From the NCBI RefSeq assembly GCF_003073045.1, contig NC_037598.1, positions 9,414,297-9,478,296 on the forward strand: a stretch of 64,000 nucleotides of DNA, in the 5' to 3' direction. Below are positions 13,301 to 47,560 of the stretch, one piece after another; the first letter of the stretch is position 1; every line of letters begins with the position of its first letter. Source of the DNA: Pomacea canaliculata (taxonomy: Eukaryota > Mollusca > Gastropoda > Architaenioglossa > Ampullariidae). The notes beneath the pieces are model-generated. The model was not told the origin of the DNA. It did no database searches and was given only the letters and a program-made list of their open reading frames with translations. Both the position numbers and the translations under genes were made by a program.

Positions 13301-13764
13301 TTTAAAACAGCTGTTACTTGAGGATCTAGCGCCTCCTTTACTCTTAACGATTTTAAATGTTTGAATTTTAATTTACGACTATTTTTTTAACAATAAAAAA
13401 GTATAGTGACTCATTCTGACTCAGCGACAGACACGTGATGAAGACATGGCTAGAGTGGGAAAATAGCAATTGCGAGAATTGACTGCAGAAAAAAGGAAAA
13501 ATAAAAAAATGTGATCATTAATGAGACAAAGAAAAAAGACAACGAAGAAAAATTGCGATAAAGAAGGATAATAAAAAATATCAAGAATAAGACAGAGAAG
13601 AATAAATACAACGACAATAAAATAAATGGACAGAGAATACCACAGATTTTCAGATTTTCAGATCGTACTCACACGAAGCAGCCAACCTGGGTCAGCAAGA
13701 AGATGGCCACCAGGAGCCTCGAATTGGAAGCCCGCACGGCTTGGAGAGCTCGGAAGCACCCCAT
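5979..13764 (-). CDS. Secreted animal haem peroxidase (peroxinectin / thyroid-peroxidase superfamily)
   Basis: About 685 residues in 13 exons. The start ATG at 13764 begins a signal peptide (positively charged start, then LLVAIFLLTQVGCF). The mature enzyme would be secreted and oxidise halides or phenols with H2O2. Family motifs appear in order: RYRTYDGTCNN; GQFLDHDIS (distal His, with the Asp that ester-links haem); VITSFIDASMIYGSD; DRVNTQPG...EHNRLARKL (catalytic Arg); WQNTVYGSFLPVILG; YRFGHSLV (proximal His); NIQRGRDHG; DDIDLFTGG; then a C-terminal EFHTY and stop. The position usually Glu in R-x-N-E, the second haem ester in the myeloperoxidase family, is Thr here. Three exons carry one-base slips that break the frame: a missing base near 9663-9666, an extra base near 9101-9105, and a missing base near 7000 in the TATGGGACAAG stretch. 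Exon lengths fit family phase only if these are corrected, so either sequence error or a recent pseudogene is possible. The final intron set and stop are otherwise sound. Confidence 0.88.
6823..6910. repeat. ATG/ATA and AAC trinucleotide microsatellites
   Basis: A (GAT)n-rich block runs into a CAACAACAAC block inside the intron between the peroxidase exons at 6973 and 6449. These are simple repeats. Confidence 0.8.
9340..9425. repeat. TCC/CAT trinucleotide microsatellite
   Basis: Imperfect CTCCTC and CATCATCAT repeats lie in the short peroxidase intron between 9201 and 9618. Confidence 0.75.
10327..10376. repeat. Poly-A tract
   Basis: About fifty A residues with one C interruption, in the 1.1-kb peroxidase intron between 9930 and 11055. 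It may be a retroposon tail or a simple repeat. No SINE body was recognised beside it. Confidence 0.8.
10571..10607. repeat. (GTGC)n microsatellite
   Basis: A GTGC/GTGT tetranucleotide array in the same peroxidase intron as the poly-A tract. Confidence 0.85.
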
Positions 13765-15575
13765 ACTTCGCTCCTTGATGCACGATTGACTGTTGGGCTC
13801 CGTCCCAGTGTCTGAGGATTAAACCTGAACAGCGACCGCCCTGGGGCCTCTCAGCCGTTTGAATGTTTAGCACGTCATCACCGGCGCCTCAGGAAGTGTC
13901 AGTGCATCAGTCACGGTTCGCTGAGGCTGGTTAGGTGATGATGTGTGCACAGCTCTTTCTGATTGGCTTGAACTGGGTGGCCAACAGGCCTGCAGACAGG
14001 AACATCCGTAAATGAACAGCCGTCCCCACGTTCACTCTCTCACTGAGAAGTTCCAGGTCACCCAAGAGCTTGGCACAGGTCGTGCTTATATTTTCTTGTA
14101 CAGTGCGCACGTGCAATAACGAATTGACTGATTTTTTTTTTTTTGTGTTCGACAGGCGCTTACAAAACATAATTTAAGTTGAAGTGAACCATTAAGAGGT
14201 AGAAGCAGATTAGCCTGAGTGCATGTGCAAGCGAAATGATGCAGTGGATTTCTCTCACTAGCACTGAGACCTGGACCACGTGACCCGAGTCAGCAGTCCA
14301 TTACAAATGAACGTTCATGCCTTTAAAGATGTCATACGTCCAGTCAACCATTAAGGTTATATCATGGCAGTCGGCCTTGTTATACGCCGAGATAGAGAGA
14401 AATGAGAGAAAGGGAGGGAGAGAGGCGAGAACAGCCTTCCCTTCTTGTACTGGTAACAAGCCCTTAGATGTTATCATCGGACTAGCGAGAGTGCAGGGAA
14501 AAAACCAGCAAAATTATGCACAACACATCTGATGAGGAAAACGACAAAATATATTACAATCCTCGCACTTTATGCACTTTATGCTCACTGTGAGTATGTG
14601 CATCGCAACACCAAAGAAAGGTAACATCTAAAGGTAAAGCTGAATTTGTGATGTACACGCACCGAGGTATGGCTCAGAGAAAATGTCACTACCGGCATTC
14701 TGAGAACGTCACCAAAGACAATCTGAGAACATTAACCCCTTTAACTCTGCCAGTGATAGAAGGATAACCACTTGCACATCTGGAGGGACCTGCCAGCACA
14801 TTCCCTCCACCAACTCTTGAAAAAGAAAATTTGAGTGAAAAGACCAAACAGCATCCGAAGCTTCTGTCAGACATCATTTTCATCCTTTGATTTTTAAATG
14901 TGTGTGTCCTCCCTTTTGATTGCTCAGAGTTTATACTGGAGAAACAAGTTCTATCTCATGAAGCAATCATGGCTGACGTAATAAACCGTTAGAGGTGGGC
15001 CCTTTGTTCAACGGTGCAAAGCTTTGATATCTCATGGTTGCCAAGAACAAACCTTCAGGCACATCCGTGATCTGTCGGCATAACTTCAAAGTATCTAGAC
15101 CCAGTATGTAGACAACCTTGGTAGAATAAAAAACAAAACTTCATTCGAACCGATTGCTAACTACACTGTTCGAATTACGCACGTTCCCTCTGATTGGTCT
15201 AACCGTCATTGCCAGTTTCATTCTCGTGTTTTTTAAAAAATAAGTTTATTAAGCTACTGACAATAGCAGTTTTGGTTAAGAAAATCCGTAGTTTTTTTAA
15301 AAAAAAAAAAAACATGGTCAGGATTGGAACCCCGACTTTTTGTCTTTTAGGAAGAGTTGAATGTTCAAACTTTATTTTGGCTGACTGTATTAGAGAACAG
15401 GCTGACTGTGACAACTGTCAATATGGACCGTAAACTTCATGATATGGATGAGTGAATAGTATTTGTCAATAGAATCAATCATGATTTACTCGAAGATTTA
15501 GCTCATCTCAAAAGTACGATAGTCTCTATAGAGAAAAAAAGACAACTGTGCTGCTTGACAATACATGAATCCAAT
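13765..15575. other. Upstream flank of the peroxidase gene, no gene seen
   Basis: The minus-strand promoter of the peroxidase should lie at the left of this interval. I see no clear TATA box. Open frames here (for example 14317-14532 on plus and 13931-14170 on minus) lack domains and splice support. Confidence 0.4.
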
Positions 15576-15579
15576 GTCC

Positions 15580-16170
15580 ATCTAATTAATGTTCGTTACT
15601 GAAACCTGGTTAAAACCTCCTGGCGATGAGACTGACCTGTTTGAACTATAACACCCGGATGTATCCTGCAATATCACCCTAGGCAAGCTGGTGGGATTGT
15701 CGTGCTCATCAAAGATTCTCTGGAGGAATGAGTCACTTTCTCACAGCCTCACGATGACCTTTGAACTCTGCACATTAAAACTAAATCACTTTTATTTGTT
15801 CGTGACCTTCTTGTACTTTTATTGTTCTCCTTCCAGTTAAAAAAAAAAAAAAAAAGAAAAAAAAAAAAAACCGGGCTCTGTAATTAAGATTTCCTCCTCG
15901 AGTTTACACAGCTCCATAAGCACCATATATTCTCCAACACCAATCTGGAATGACCTGTCTCTGTTTCTTCGTACAGCGGGGACACATACTTTCCGATCTC
16001 TTTCGGAGATACCTATAGTATGCAATGTCTACCCTGACCGTTCCTTCTCCCATCTTACTATTTCTTTGCTCCTTCATGTTCCTAGCATTGCTAGCCCTGC
16101 ATGTGCTTGATTGTGATGTCTGTCTCAGGCAAATTCGCGTAAAAATTCTGTTATTCTGTTATGTGCAAAC
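15580..16170 (+). mobile_element. Degraded non-LTR retrotransposon (LINE) relic
   Basis: At about 15590-15835 the plus strand encodes pieces of an AP-endonuclease domain: TETWLKPPGD, then in another frame QAGGIVVLIKDSLEE. After an A-rich tract at 15840-15870 a second piece encodes PTPIWNDLSLFLRTAG...FRSLSEI. This resembles the C-terminal end downstream of many CR1/L2-like and Jockey-like reverse transcriptases. The reverse transcriptase itself is missing, so the copy is internally deleted and carries stops and frame changes. The tail near 16150-16165 has a repeated ATTCTGTT motif typical of a LINE 3' end. Confidence 0.55.
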
Positions 16171-18642
16171 AAGTGAATGACAGTGTACATTTGGATATGA
16201 GGACAGGGGCTCATCTTTGTATATTGGCAGTAATGGTCAGATGTCAATAAAATGTTCGAGTTCTCTTTCTTACACACACACACATTTATACACTGAAAAT
16301 ATATAAATTATTGGTTTCAGTAACATAATGATAATGATTTTCATAGCTGTAGATATAATCAAGCCCTCTGGCGCTTCACTTAATGATGGCATTGCCTGTC
16401 TGATATACACTCATCAGGGACGTGCACAATTTTCACATTTTTCTTGAGCTGTAAAAATAATCTCTTTCTTTTAATGTGTGTCCTCTGTTTGAACCACCTG
16501 ACCTGAAGAATGTGTTTAGTACAATATGAGATATATTAATTGTAGAAACTAGTTGTCCTGGATTCATCTGGTTTTCTGAAGAATTTTTCCAAACGCTAAG
16601 TGTATTTACATGAATAGTGAGATTGTTTTGTTTTCAGAGATTTTATTCGAGACAACCATTTGTATAAGAATTTCCTTTTCACTCATACCGTTAATGGTAC
16701 TTTTCTCTCTAAGCACACTCCTTCTGAAGACATGGAAAACACAAAAAGAGGAGGGGAGGGAAAGAAGGAAATACCTGGAAAAAGGCGAGAGAAAATGACA
16801 ATACAAAACAAAGGGGAAAAAATGATGTTTATAGGAGTGAGCTGGTACCATCACAGATAGGAACCATCTTTATAGTAGTAGTTCAAAGTGTGCTTTCGGT
16901 AATAAATCATGTATCTGTCGATCTTATTATGATATGATGATATCCGATGGCATAATAGCAATAAAACATTTTATAGTTTGACAATTTTTTTTTAATGTTT
17001 TATTTGAGCTACTGTCCTCATTGCTGGTTAACAGGAATGCGTGTTCGAGCAGAGCATTCTTGAACGACATATTTTCGCCATTAGAGGAATGTGTACAAGA
17101 TGCAACGATGCTACGTTTAGAAGTGTGAAATTAATAATAAACAGTATGCAGGTGTAATTTACATGAACACATTTACACAATGTCCTGACATCATTCCTTG
17201 CTTAAAACTAAAGGCAGACCATCCTTGGGCCGGCTCACTGCTGGCGCCCTGGGCACTTGCCTCGTTTGTCTAACGGTAGAACAGGGGCTGTTGATGCTGC
17301 ATCTCCTTTTAAAATACCTCTGCCCCTCCCCAACATCTTTTCCCAGATCATGCTCCCATGAGTCGGCGCCTGTCTGCCAATTCTTTAAGAGACAGTTGTT
17401 TAGTGCAGATCAAAGGATGATTGAAGCCGCACAGGCACAAAATGGTGTCCTAGCATTAGCAGAGTTGGGAGAGGCTGTCCTGTTACAAGTATGACAGAAA
17501 GATAAGTAAAGGTAGAGGAATGTTAGACAATGACTTAAAAAAAAATTTACAGACTGGCGATCATACAGGCCAATAGACAATCATACAAAGGCGGCAGGCA
17601 ATCATACAAGTGGATAGACAACCACAAAAGGTAAAGGTCGTGCTCTGTCTTCTTATTTTAGACCGTTTGGGGAGTAAAGGGTTCGAGACCCCACTTTTCT
17701 CTGGGTTAGCATTCTGTTTTTGAGAGGTTAGTGTCTATTTCCTCTCCGTCTCGCTGCATTACCTTTTCCAACCCTTTATGGAAAGGATACGCCTTCCTGA
17801 CAGGTGTGTCGACTGAGGGGAAGGATGATGAAGTTCGCCCAAACTTCGTAAAGTCGACTTGTACTTCGAGACTAGCGATTTAAGAGTTGTTTTCAAGACC
17901 TCACAAGACCACTGCCGGAGATCGCAGGAAGAATAGATGTAAGAGACCAGAGCATTTGAATTTCATTTTAATGTCTGAACCTACATGCATTACGTTATAT
18001 GCAAAACGACAAGGTCAACCTTAAAGGGTACCCTGCAGCCGATGTCAACAATAACAAAATTACATAAAAATGTTTTGATTCACTTTTCAATCATCCATCA
18101 TTGTGATTACACAAATTTAATAAGAGCATCATTAACAAATCCAGTCAAACTCAAATATAATTCTCTTCACTTTTGTTTTTTCGTTTACATTGGACCCTTG
18201 AAGCTAAAATTTCCAAGTATGTTTTATCACAATCTCCGCGAAATTTAAATAAAAGAATTACGAATGTGTGCAACAACAAGACCGGCAGCAGCTTCAGGTT
18301 GTCACCGGGTTGCCGTGACGTCACTACAGGTGTTTGGGAAGGATGGAGAGTATTGCCAACCGATGAGTTTTCAAACAGGTGACCGCCTGCAGGTGGCGCC
18401 AGAGTTAACGACAGCTTTTAGCAGGCCAGGACCCGTCGATTCCGTATTAAGCTCTTCCCCACCGCCATTTTCCCCGGGGTGAGTATAGGTGGATGGAAGA
18501 ACAGCAGTAGCAAAAACAGAATCACAGGAGATACAATTTCCAAAAACTACTCGAACCTTCAAGAAGCCTAAATAAAAACTAGCAATGACTACAGTCGTAG
18601 CTTCCTTTCACGAAGGAGGCAACAGTCACACAAGACTGATGA
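16171..18642. other. Gene-poor interval including the probable WASHC4 3' UTR
   Basis: No recognisable coding exon. A degenerate 20-21-bp minisatellite with an AATCATACAA core occurs at about 17555-17630, next to SINE-like DNA. The right part is probably WASHC4 3' untranslated sequence. A minus-strand ATTAAA at 18116-18121 is a possible poly(A) signal, not a firm one. Confidence 0.4.
17635..17960 (+). repeat. Probable tRNA-derived SINE fragment
   Basis: GGTAAAGGTCGTGCTCTGTC followed about 40 bases later by GGGTTCGAGACCCCACTT, which matches a pol III B box (GGTTCGANNCC). The A-box half is weak. The downstream body has a short palindromic TTTCCAACCC...GGAAAGG stretch. Without a second copy the boundaries are approximate. 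Confidence 0.4.
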
Positions 18643-42276
<23,634 letters not shown>

Positions 42277-42480
42277 ATCTGTTGGAGTCGTCTGCTAAGG
42301 CTGACACCTCATCCTCGCTCCGTCGCTCTGATTTACAATCTGCGAATGCAGCACGACCAGACTCAAGAAAGAGTCGACCTTTTTGAAGTTCCTTAACGTT
42401 TACAAAAATATTATTGATAAATACTAGCCCAACCTCATAAGCATCACAATATCAAGCTATATTTTGTTCTTGGGGATAAT

Positions 42481-42565
42481 CCGGAAGCGGATATGCTGCT
42501 GTTATCATGTGATAGTTTTGTCACATCACATGACGGAAGTCATTGTCGCAATAGCGCCATCTTGG
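42481..42565 (-). promoter_or_regulatory. WASHC4: Probable WASHC4 core promoter with ETS and YY1 motifs
   Basis: Just upstream of the WASHC4 ATG the DNA carries CCGGAAGCGG (42481-42490) and ACGGAAGT (about 42533-42540), both ETS-type. GCGCCATCTTGG (42554-42565) is a YY1-type site. This combination is typical of TATA-less housekeeping promoters in animals. Assignment is by motif and position only. Confidence 0.45.
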
Positions 42566-45500
42566 AACCAGAACGAGGCCTTGTGGGCTGGTGTAGTAGC
42601 TGTCGAAACTTACTATGTATAATCGGTCTGTAATACATGTACTGGATTTGGAATCCACTCCACGTTCTCACATTTATGATAAACGAAGAATAAACAATTT
42701 TAAAAAAATCACCAGACTGGTACTGCATTTTTGCTTTGCTTGCAAGATGATGATGATATGATAATAATCATGAACGTGCATTTATACGTTATACGGGGAT
42801 TTACGTTCATGATAATAATAATACGATCCCAGCTCGACAACTCCGCTCCTCGTTTGATGATAGTCTCCTTATTCGTCCCATGGATGCAAGTTCGTGCTGT
42901 TCCTGTCACCAAAACAACATATTATATGCATGACCACAGGATTTTTAGTTATTGTGCAGCGAAACAATTATAATAATTTTGGCAATATTTACCATATGCA
43001 AATGTACATTGGTAACATTTATACATTCATATATTCCTACTGGGGCTATACATGTAGAAAGACATAAACAGATATTATCGTCATTTAACCAGTGGCAATC
43101 ACTTCGCTGATTAAAATTTGTAATGTATTCCAGCATATTATAATTGTAATACAGATTTTTTTAAGCTTCGAACATGTAAAGAAATGTGAAATTTAAGTAT
43201 GGTGTGAACGTTCATAAGAAAGGTTTCAAGTTGAAAGCTTTCAAAGTTTTTTTTAATCACTTGCAAACGAAAGAAACGAACGAGAGCCTATGGCCCTCTG
43301 AGCACATCTGTCATCGTTTATAAAGAGCGGCACATAGCGCCTGTGCCATTTGACTTTATTTGTGAATCTCACGAGCATTCTTCTTCGCAACCATGAGGCC
43401 ACGGACTTTATACACGTCGATCAGCGATGATGCCCATGAGGTTTCATTTTGAGTTTCCCTTTTCTCAAATTTCCCCCCCCCCTCCATTGTTTTCAGCAAT
43501 TGTCACACAGAGTATTACTGGGGCTATAGTTTTTTGGCCATGCACCTATATTTTTACAACTTCAGCTCGTTTCTTTGAAGAAAAAAACAAGACAAGAAAG
43601 GAGAAGAAGCGGATGGGGCAGGGGGGGGGGATTTTGTTTCCATGGAAATGATTTAAACTATTTGAATCAAGCGTTAACCAGAGAGATGGTGACAAATATT
43701 CGAGCAAGTTTGGCAACATGACGGTTAAGAACAGTTTAGAAATGTTCGATCTGTAGTTGGATACACCTGCATGGTTGTACTGTGAACTCCATCGACTTAT
43801 ATAAGTAAAAATTTCGCGTAAGCTCGCCATGGCCCATTCAGTGGCTGAAAAACCTCAACCCATCAACGATCGACTGATTAACAGATTTAGCACACAAGCA
43901 AATGAGGATGGCGATGGGCTAGGTCTTCTGTATCTACTTATATATCATTTACAATCCACGGTCCCTATACTATGCATACTAATGCACAGATATAGATGCA
44001 CACATCCTTACAACAAAGTATCGGGCGCCGATTTGCCTCCCAATGACGGTCGAGTAAGAAATCAGGACGGGTGCACGCCTTTGAATATCTACACGAATCT
44101 CACCGATATCTACAGGCCTGTGTATACCGGCGCGTGATACCAACCATCACATTCTCACCGCGATGATAAGAGGCGAGCACTTGTTAAGTCAGCATGTGAC
44201 TGGGACTGGCGCCCGTGACGTTTTGATAAATACTTTGTGATCTAGTTGCGGCCTACATGAAGAGAATTAAAGTTGTACCGTCTATACTCCTGCATACATT
44301 TGTAGTGGAACCGAGGACACGCTTCCATCAACTGAGAACGAAATAGGTAAGTCCTGGTAGATTCTGGTACAAGCTTGGAGCGATCTTTGGTATAAACACA
44401 AAGGTGTAAGTTTGAAGAAATTTAGTAATAACTTAGTGCCATACTGGACATGCTGGTATTTTTAATTCAAGATTCGCCGATAATAATGCATATATGTATA
44501 TAAAATACTTTTCAATTATTTTTACTATTCGACTTTTATAACTTCAGATAAGTTCTTAATGTTCTCTCATCTCATTACTGGAATACCTTCCGAAGGACAA
44601 CAATTAAAAATATAACAAATGATAATTCGCTTTGTACATCATTAAGCTGTCACAAAGGGCGAAATGACTGAACAGTTATGATTGGAAAGATACTTCACTT
44701 TGCAGTAAAGTGTTTTATTTAAGCAAAATACATGTTTGTACGTGATTAGAGAAGACCTTAAGTCCTGCAAATCACAGCAGAAGTGTGAAATTATATATCT
44801 ATATACAGTCAACGAAAAGCATTCCCGATATATGACATGATGAACAGCTACGTTTTTTCATATATTTTATCACGGACGTATATTTTATACAAAATACGAA
44901 AGTAATACTGATAATAACAGCTTAATATTTGTGTATAGATCTCTGGTTGCTGAGTGGGCGATTGTCATCAAGCTCATTTCACAATACGAACTGAAACTTA
45001 TATACATAGATAAGAGTACAGTTAAAGAAAGAACAACTTTAGACTACAAGTTTTGCTTTCTGTTCATGAACTATATACAAATGTCAACAGATTAAAAAAA
45101 AAAAAAAAAAAGACAGTTGTAAATTTTAGCTATTTCTGCAGCCTTCGATGTCTGTCCAACACGTCCACGCTCACAGCATCATTCGTGCTCCTAATCTTCA
45201 AGAAAACCCGGCCCGTGACTAGTTGACCCGACCCAGTTACATTATCAATTTCTATAGCCTGCCGGTGGCACGTGCTTTTAAAATGATTACACATCTCATT
45301 GTCAATCCTGATTACCTTGTCAATGGTCTGATAAGCAGCAAAATCATACTGGATTATGCTGTCGTGTTATTAAGGATTATGGATATTTTTATTAAATAGG
45401 TTCTGACAAAAACATATAACCTATGTATCCCTTTAAAAAAATCAGTGTTGGCTATAGTGAGCGTAAGTCTTTTTTGTAAGGAAAAGAAAGGAGAAAGATA

Positions 45501-46542
45501 ACTATTTATCTGATAGGTGAAAGAATCTCAAAGTATTGTGAAATGCAAAGGAGTTTCACAAGACATGAAGAAGATCGCCAGAGATTAAACTATACAAGAA
45601 AGAGAGAGAGAGAGAAATTAAACTGTTGGAGATAATTACTGCACTCTAGCTTGGAGTGCATGCGAACTCAAACTCCAGTACACTTACTTGCTATAAGCAC
45701 ATGAGATGCATACTATTATTGACTCCATGATTCTCTCTTTTAGAATAAGCATTATTAATGTCCTGTCACCACCGCTACGGAACTCTTAAAATCCATCACT
45801 ATACCTTACACCAGAAAAGATAAAACAAAATGTCCCATCATTGATATTTGTAGTGTATAAAGTCTGTCTTTTACGTTTTACTACTACTACTACTACTAAA
45901 TTGTCTAGCGCAATATCTCAGCCAAAAGGCAAGCTCACTGCACTGAACAGGATCCACGAAATAGTAACAACTAATTATAACGGGGAACAATACGAAGACC
46001 CGCTGCGTTCCGGCAGAGAGGTTTTTATCAGTAACATCACATCGATAAGATATCAGTTTGTGGTTACATTCACATAACAGCTATATGTCAGCCATAATTC
46101 TGGCTTCAATCAAGTACATTCAGACGGCAACTGTATATCAGTTACCTACTTCTTATTACAGCTAAAACTATTCATCTGATTGCGAATACATATACGTTTG
46201 AGTTTATTTTAGGTCTTTAGGTCATTAACAGATTAAATTACTTAAACCAATTATCAGAGTGACCTGAACATGTGATAGTCCAACATAGAGCACATTTCCT
46301 TTAGTAAATGATAACTTTATTTTAGTTCCTTGTTCTTGTTAGGTCTTCATGCTATAATTATTTTACTCAGCATCGAACATATAACCTGTTCATTTGTCTC
46401 ATAGGCCCTGTGAAATCTTTCTCTAATTTATTCAGTCTCAAACATCCCAGCTTTGTTTTAGTCTTCATGACGAACATTAGTATCGGCACATGTCTGTCCC
46501 AGGTTTTGCTCGCTCTGTTCTTGTCCCCTTTCCCATCGGTAC
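42566..46542. other. Intergenic DNA between WASHC4 and CLN8
   Basis: No recognisable coding exon. It contains a hairpin-forming inverted repeat (42767-42813), a short (GA)n run near 45600-45616 and an ACT repeat near 45880-45896. An open frame at 43829-44137 on plus has no known domain. A GAAATAG|GTAAGT site near 44347 could end a non-coding first exon of CLN8, but this is not supported beyond the donor. Confidence 0.45.
42767..42813. repeat. Short inverted repeat (hairpin)
   Basis: ATCATGAACGT (42767-42777) and its exact reverse complement ACGTTCATGAT (42803-42813) are separated by 25 bases. Both arms are embedded in ATA-rich repeats. Confidence 0.7.
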
Positions 46543-46550
46543 CCTCCTCC

Positions 46551-46878
46551 CAGGGCCGTGCTTAGGGGCAGGCGGACGAGGCATCTGCCTAGGGCCCCGC
46601 GCTTCAAGGGGCCCCGCGCTACACATGCGCTACTACAACCTCAACTACGACTGCAGACTGTAGGGTTCCCTTCGTTGTAACCTATTGACAAACGTTACAA
46701 ATAAATTAATCGTAGGCTTATGTTGTAATGTGTATGCAGCGTGCTGTCAATGATAAAAGACGAGATATCCCTGAGGAAAAAAGTGACTTTAGATCCCAAC
46801 TAAAACCGTGTGATCGTGGCGTGAGGGCCCCGCACATGCCCTTTGCCTCGGGCCCCGCGGGGGCTAAGAACGGGCCTG
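46551..46878. mobile_element. Non-autonomous hAT-type DNA transposon (MITE)
   Basis: A 328-bp element flanked by a perfect 8-bp direct repeat CCTCCTCC at 46543-46550 and 46879-46886, the target duplication length of hAT elements. The ends are inverted repeats: CAGGGCCGTGCTTAGG on the left and, on the opposite strand, CAGGCCCGTTCTTAGC on the right. GC-rich subterminal GGGGCCCCGC motifs lie at both ends. The AT-rich interior has no coding capacity. A perfect target duplication with well-kept ends suggests a fairly young insertion. It sits about 0.7 kb upstream of the CLN8 start codon. Confidence 0.85.
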
Positions 46879-47374
46879 CCTCCTCCCATGCCATCTAGAA
46901 TAAGCATATGTTGGTTCTCCTTTGCCAGTATCACAGGCACTGATTTCTCATCGTCTAAGGACTGTTTGTTGAAGGGGGTATGGTTATCAAAGATAGGAAC
47001 TACAAAAGATGGTGTTTGTCACGGGAAGACAAATGTAACGAGGTCAGTGTCAAATATGACAGATTTTGAGTCGTTGAGCCCTTCCCCCTAGTTCAAGGGA
47101 ATATGCCTAAGCGAAATAAATATTTAATGAGTAAACCACTTGTATTTCATTCTTGTCTGGTCGGTTTTTGTTTTATTTCTTCTTTCCAACGTTGACTTTT
47201 CTTAATTGCTATCTCATACAATTATTACTACGTTTATGCCAGTGACTACTCCTGATGTCAACTTTCATGTTTCTTGTCTTGGTATCTTAGGCTTTTCCCC
47301 ATTCGGACTCTTAATTTTGTTTCTCTCAAAAGTCAATTCCATTTAAACGGTTATTGTGTTTATCGTGTTTTCAG

Positions 47375-47560
47375 GTGCAACCAGTTTTACACAGACAGAA
47401 GGCTTTCACGCGTACCTGGGTTTGTTCAGTGACGACTAACCAGGTCTGATGGTGTGAGAGCTCTCACTTAAACGACAACTGTACTGTACCCGAAGAGCTG
47501 TCTCCTAAACTTCAATCTCTTCCCACCTGAACGAGTTTCAACCCGAAGACCTTCGTCGCC
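47375..47560 (+). other. CLN8: CLN8 5' untranslated exon segment
   Basis: TATCGTGTTTTCAG|GTGC at 47371-47375 is a good splice acceptor shortly before the CLN8 ATG. The 5' UTR is therefore probably joined to an upstream non-coding exon. A two-codon upstream frame, ATG-GTG-TGA, starts at 47449. Confidence 0.5.

Larger units (their letters stand above)
5979..13764 (-). other. Exon map of the peroxidase gene
   Basis: Coding exons in transcript order: 13673-13764, 13079-13198, 12722-12831 (tentative), 11552-11675, 11055-11277, 9618-9930, 9013-9201, 8638-8871, 8074-8256, 7432-7547, 6973-7141, 6347-6449, 5979-6057. All borders are GT-AG except the donor after 7432, which is AG|GCAAGT (GC-AG). The third exon encodes an Ser-rich propeptide stretch (PLCLPSSSSSGNG...). 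Its phase matches the next exon but not the previous one, so its start, or a missing small exon, is unresolved. The left border of the fourth exon (CAG|GATTGC) is the most likely of several possible. Confidence 0.75.

Noticed and set aside
17198-17494. 98-codon plus-strand open frame
   Set aside because: No domain and no splice partners; composition like the flanking DNA.
18316-18323. Perfect TGACGTCA (CRE-like) palindrome
   Set aside because: It lies in the probable WASHC4 3' flank, far from any start codon. A single 8-mer is expected by chance at this scale.
43829-44137. 102-codon plus-strand open frame starting MAHSVAEKPQ
   Set aside because: No recognisable family and no promoter or splice support. 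Most likely chance in the WASHC4-CLN8 gap.
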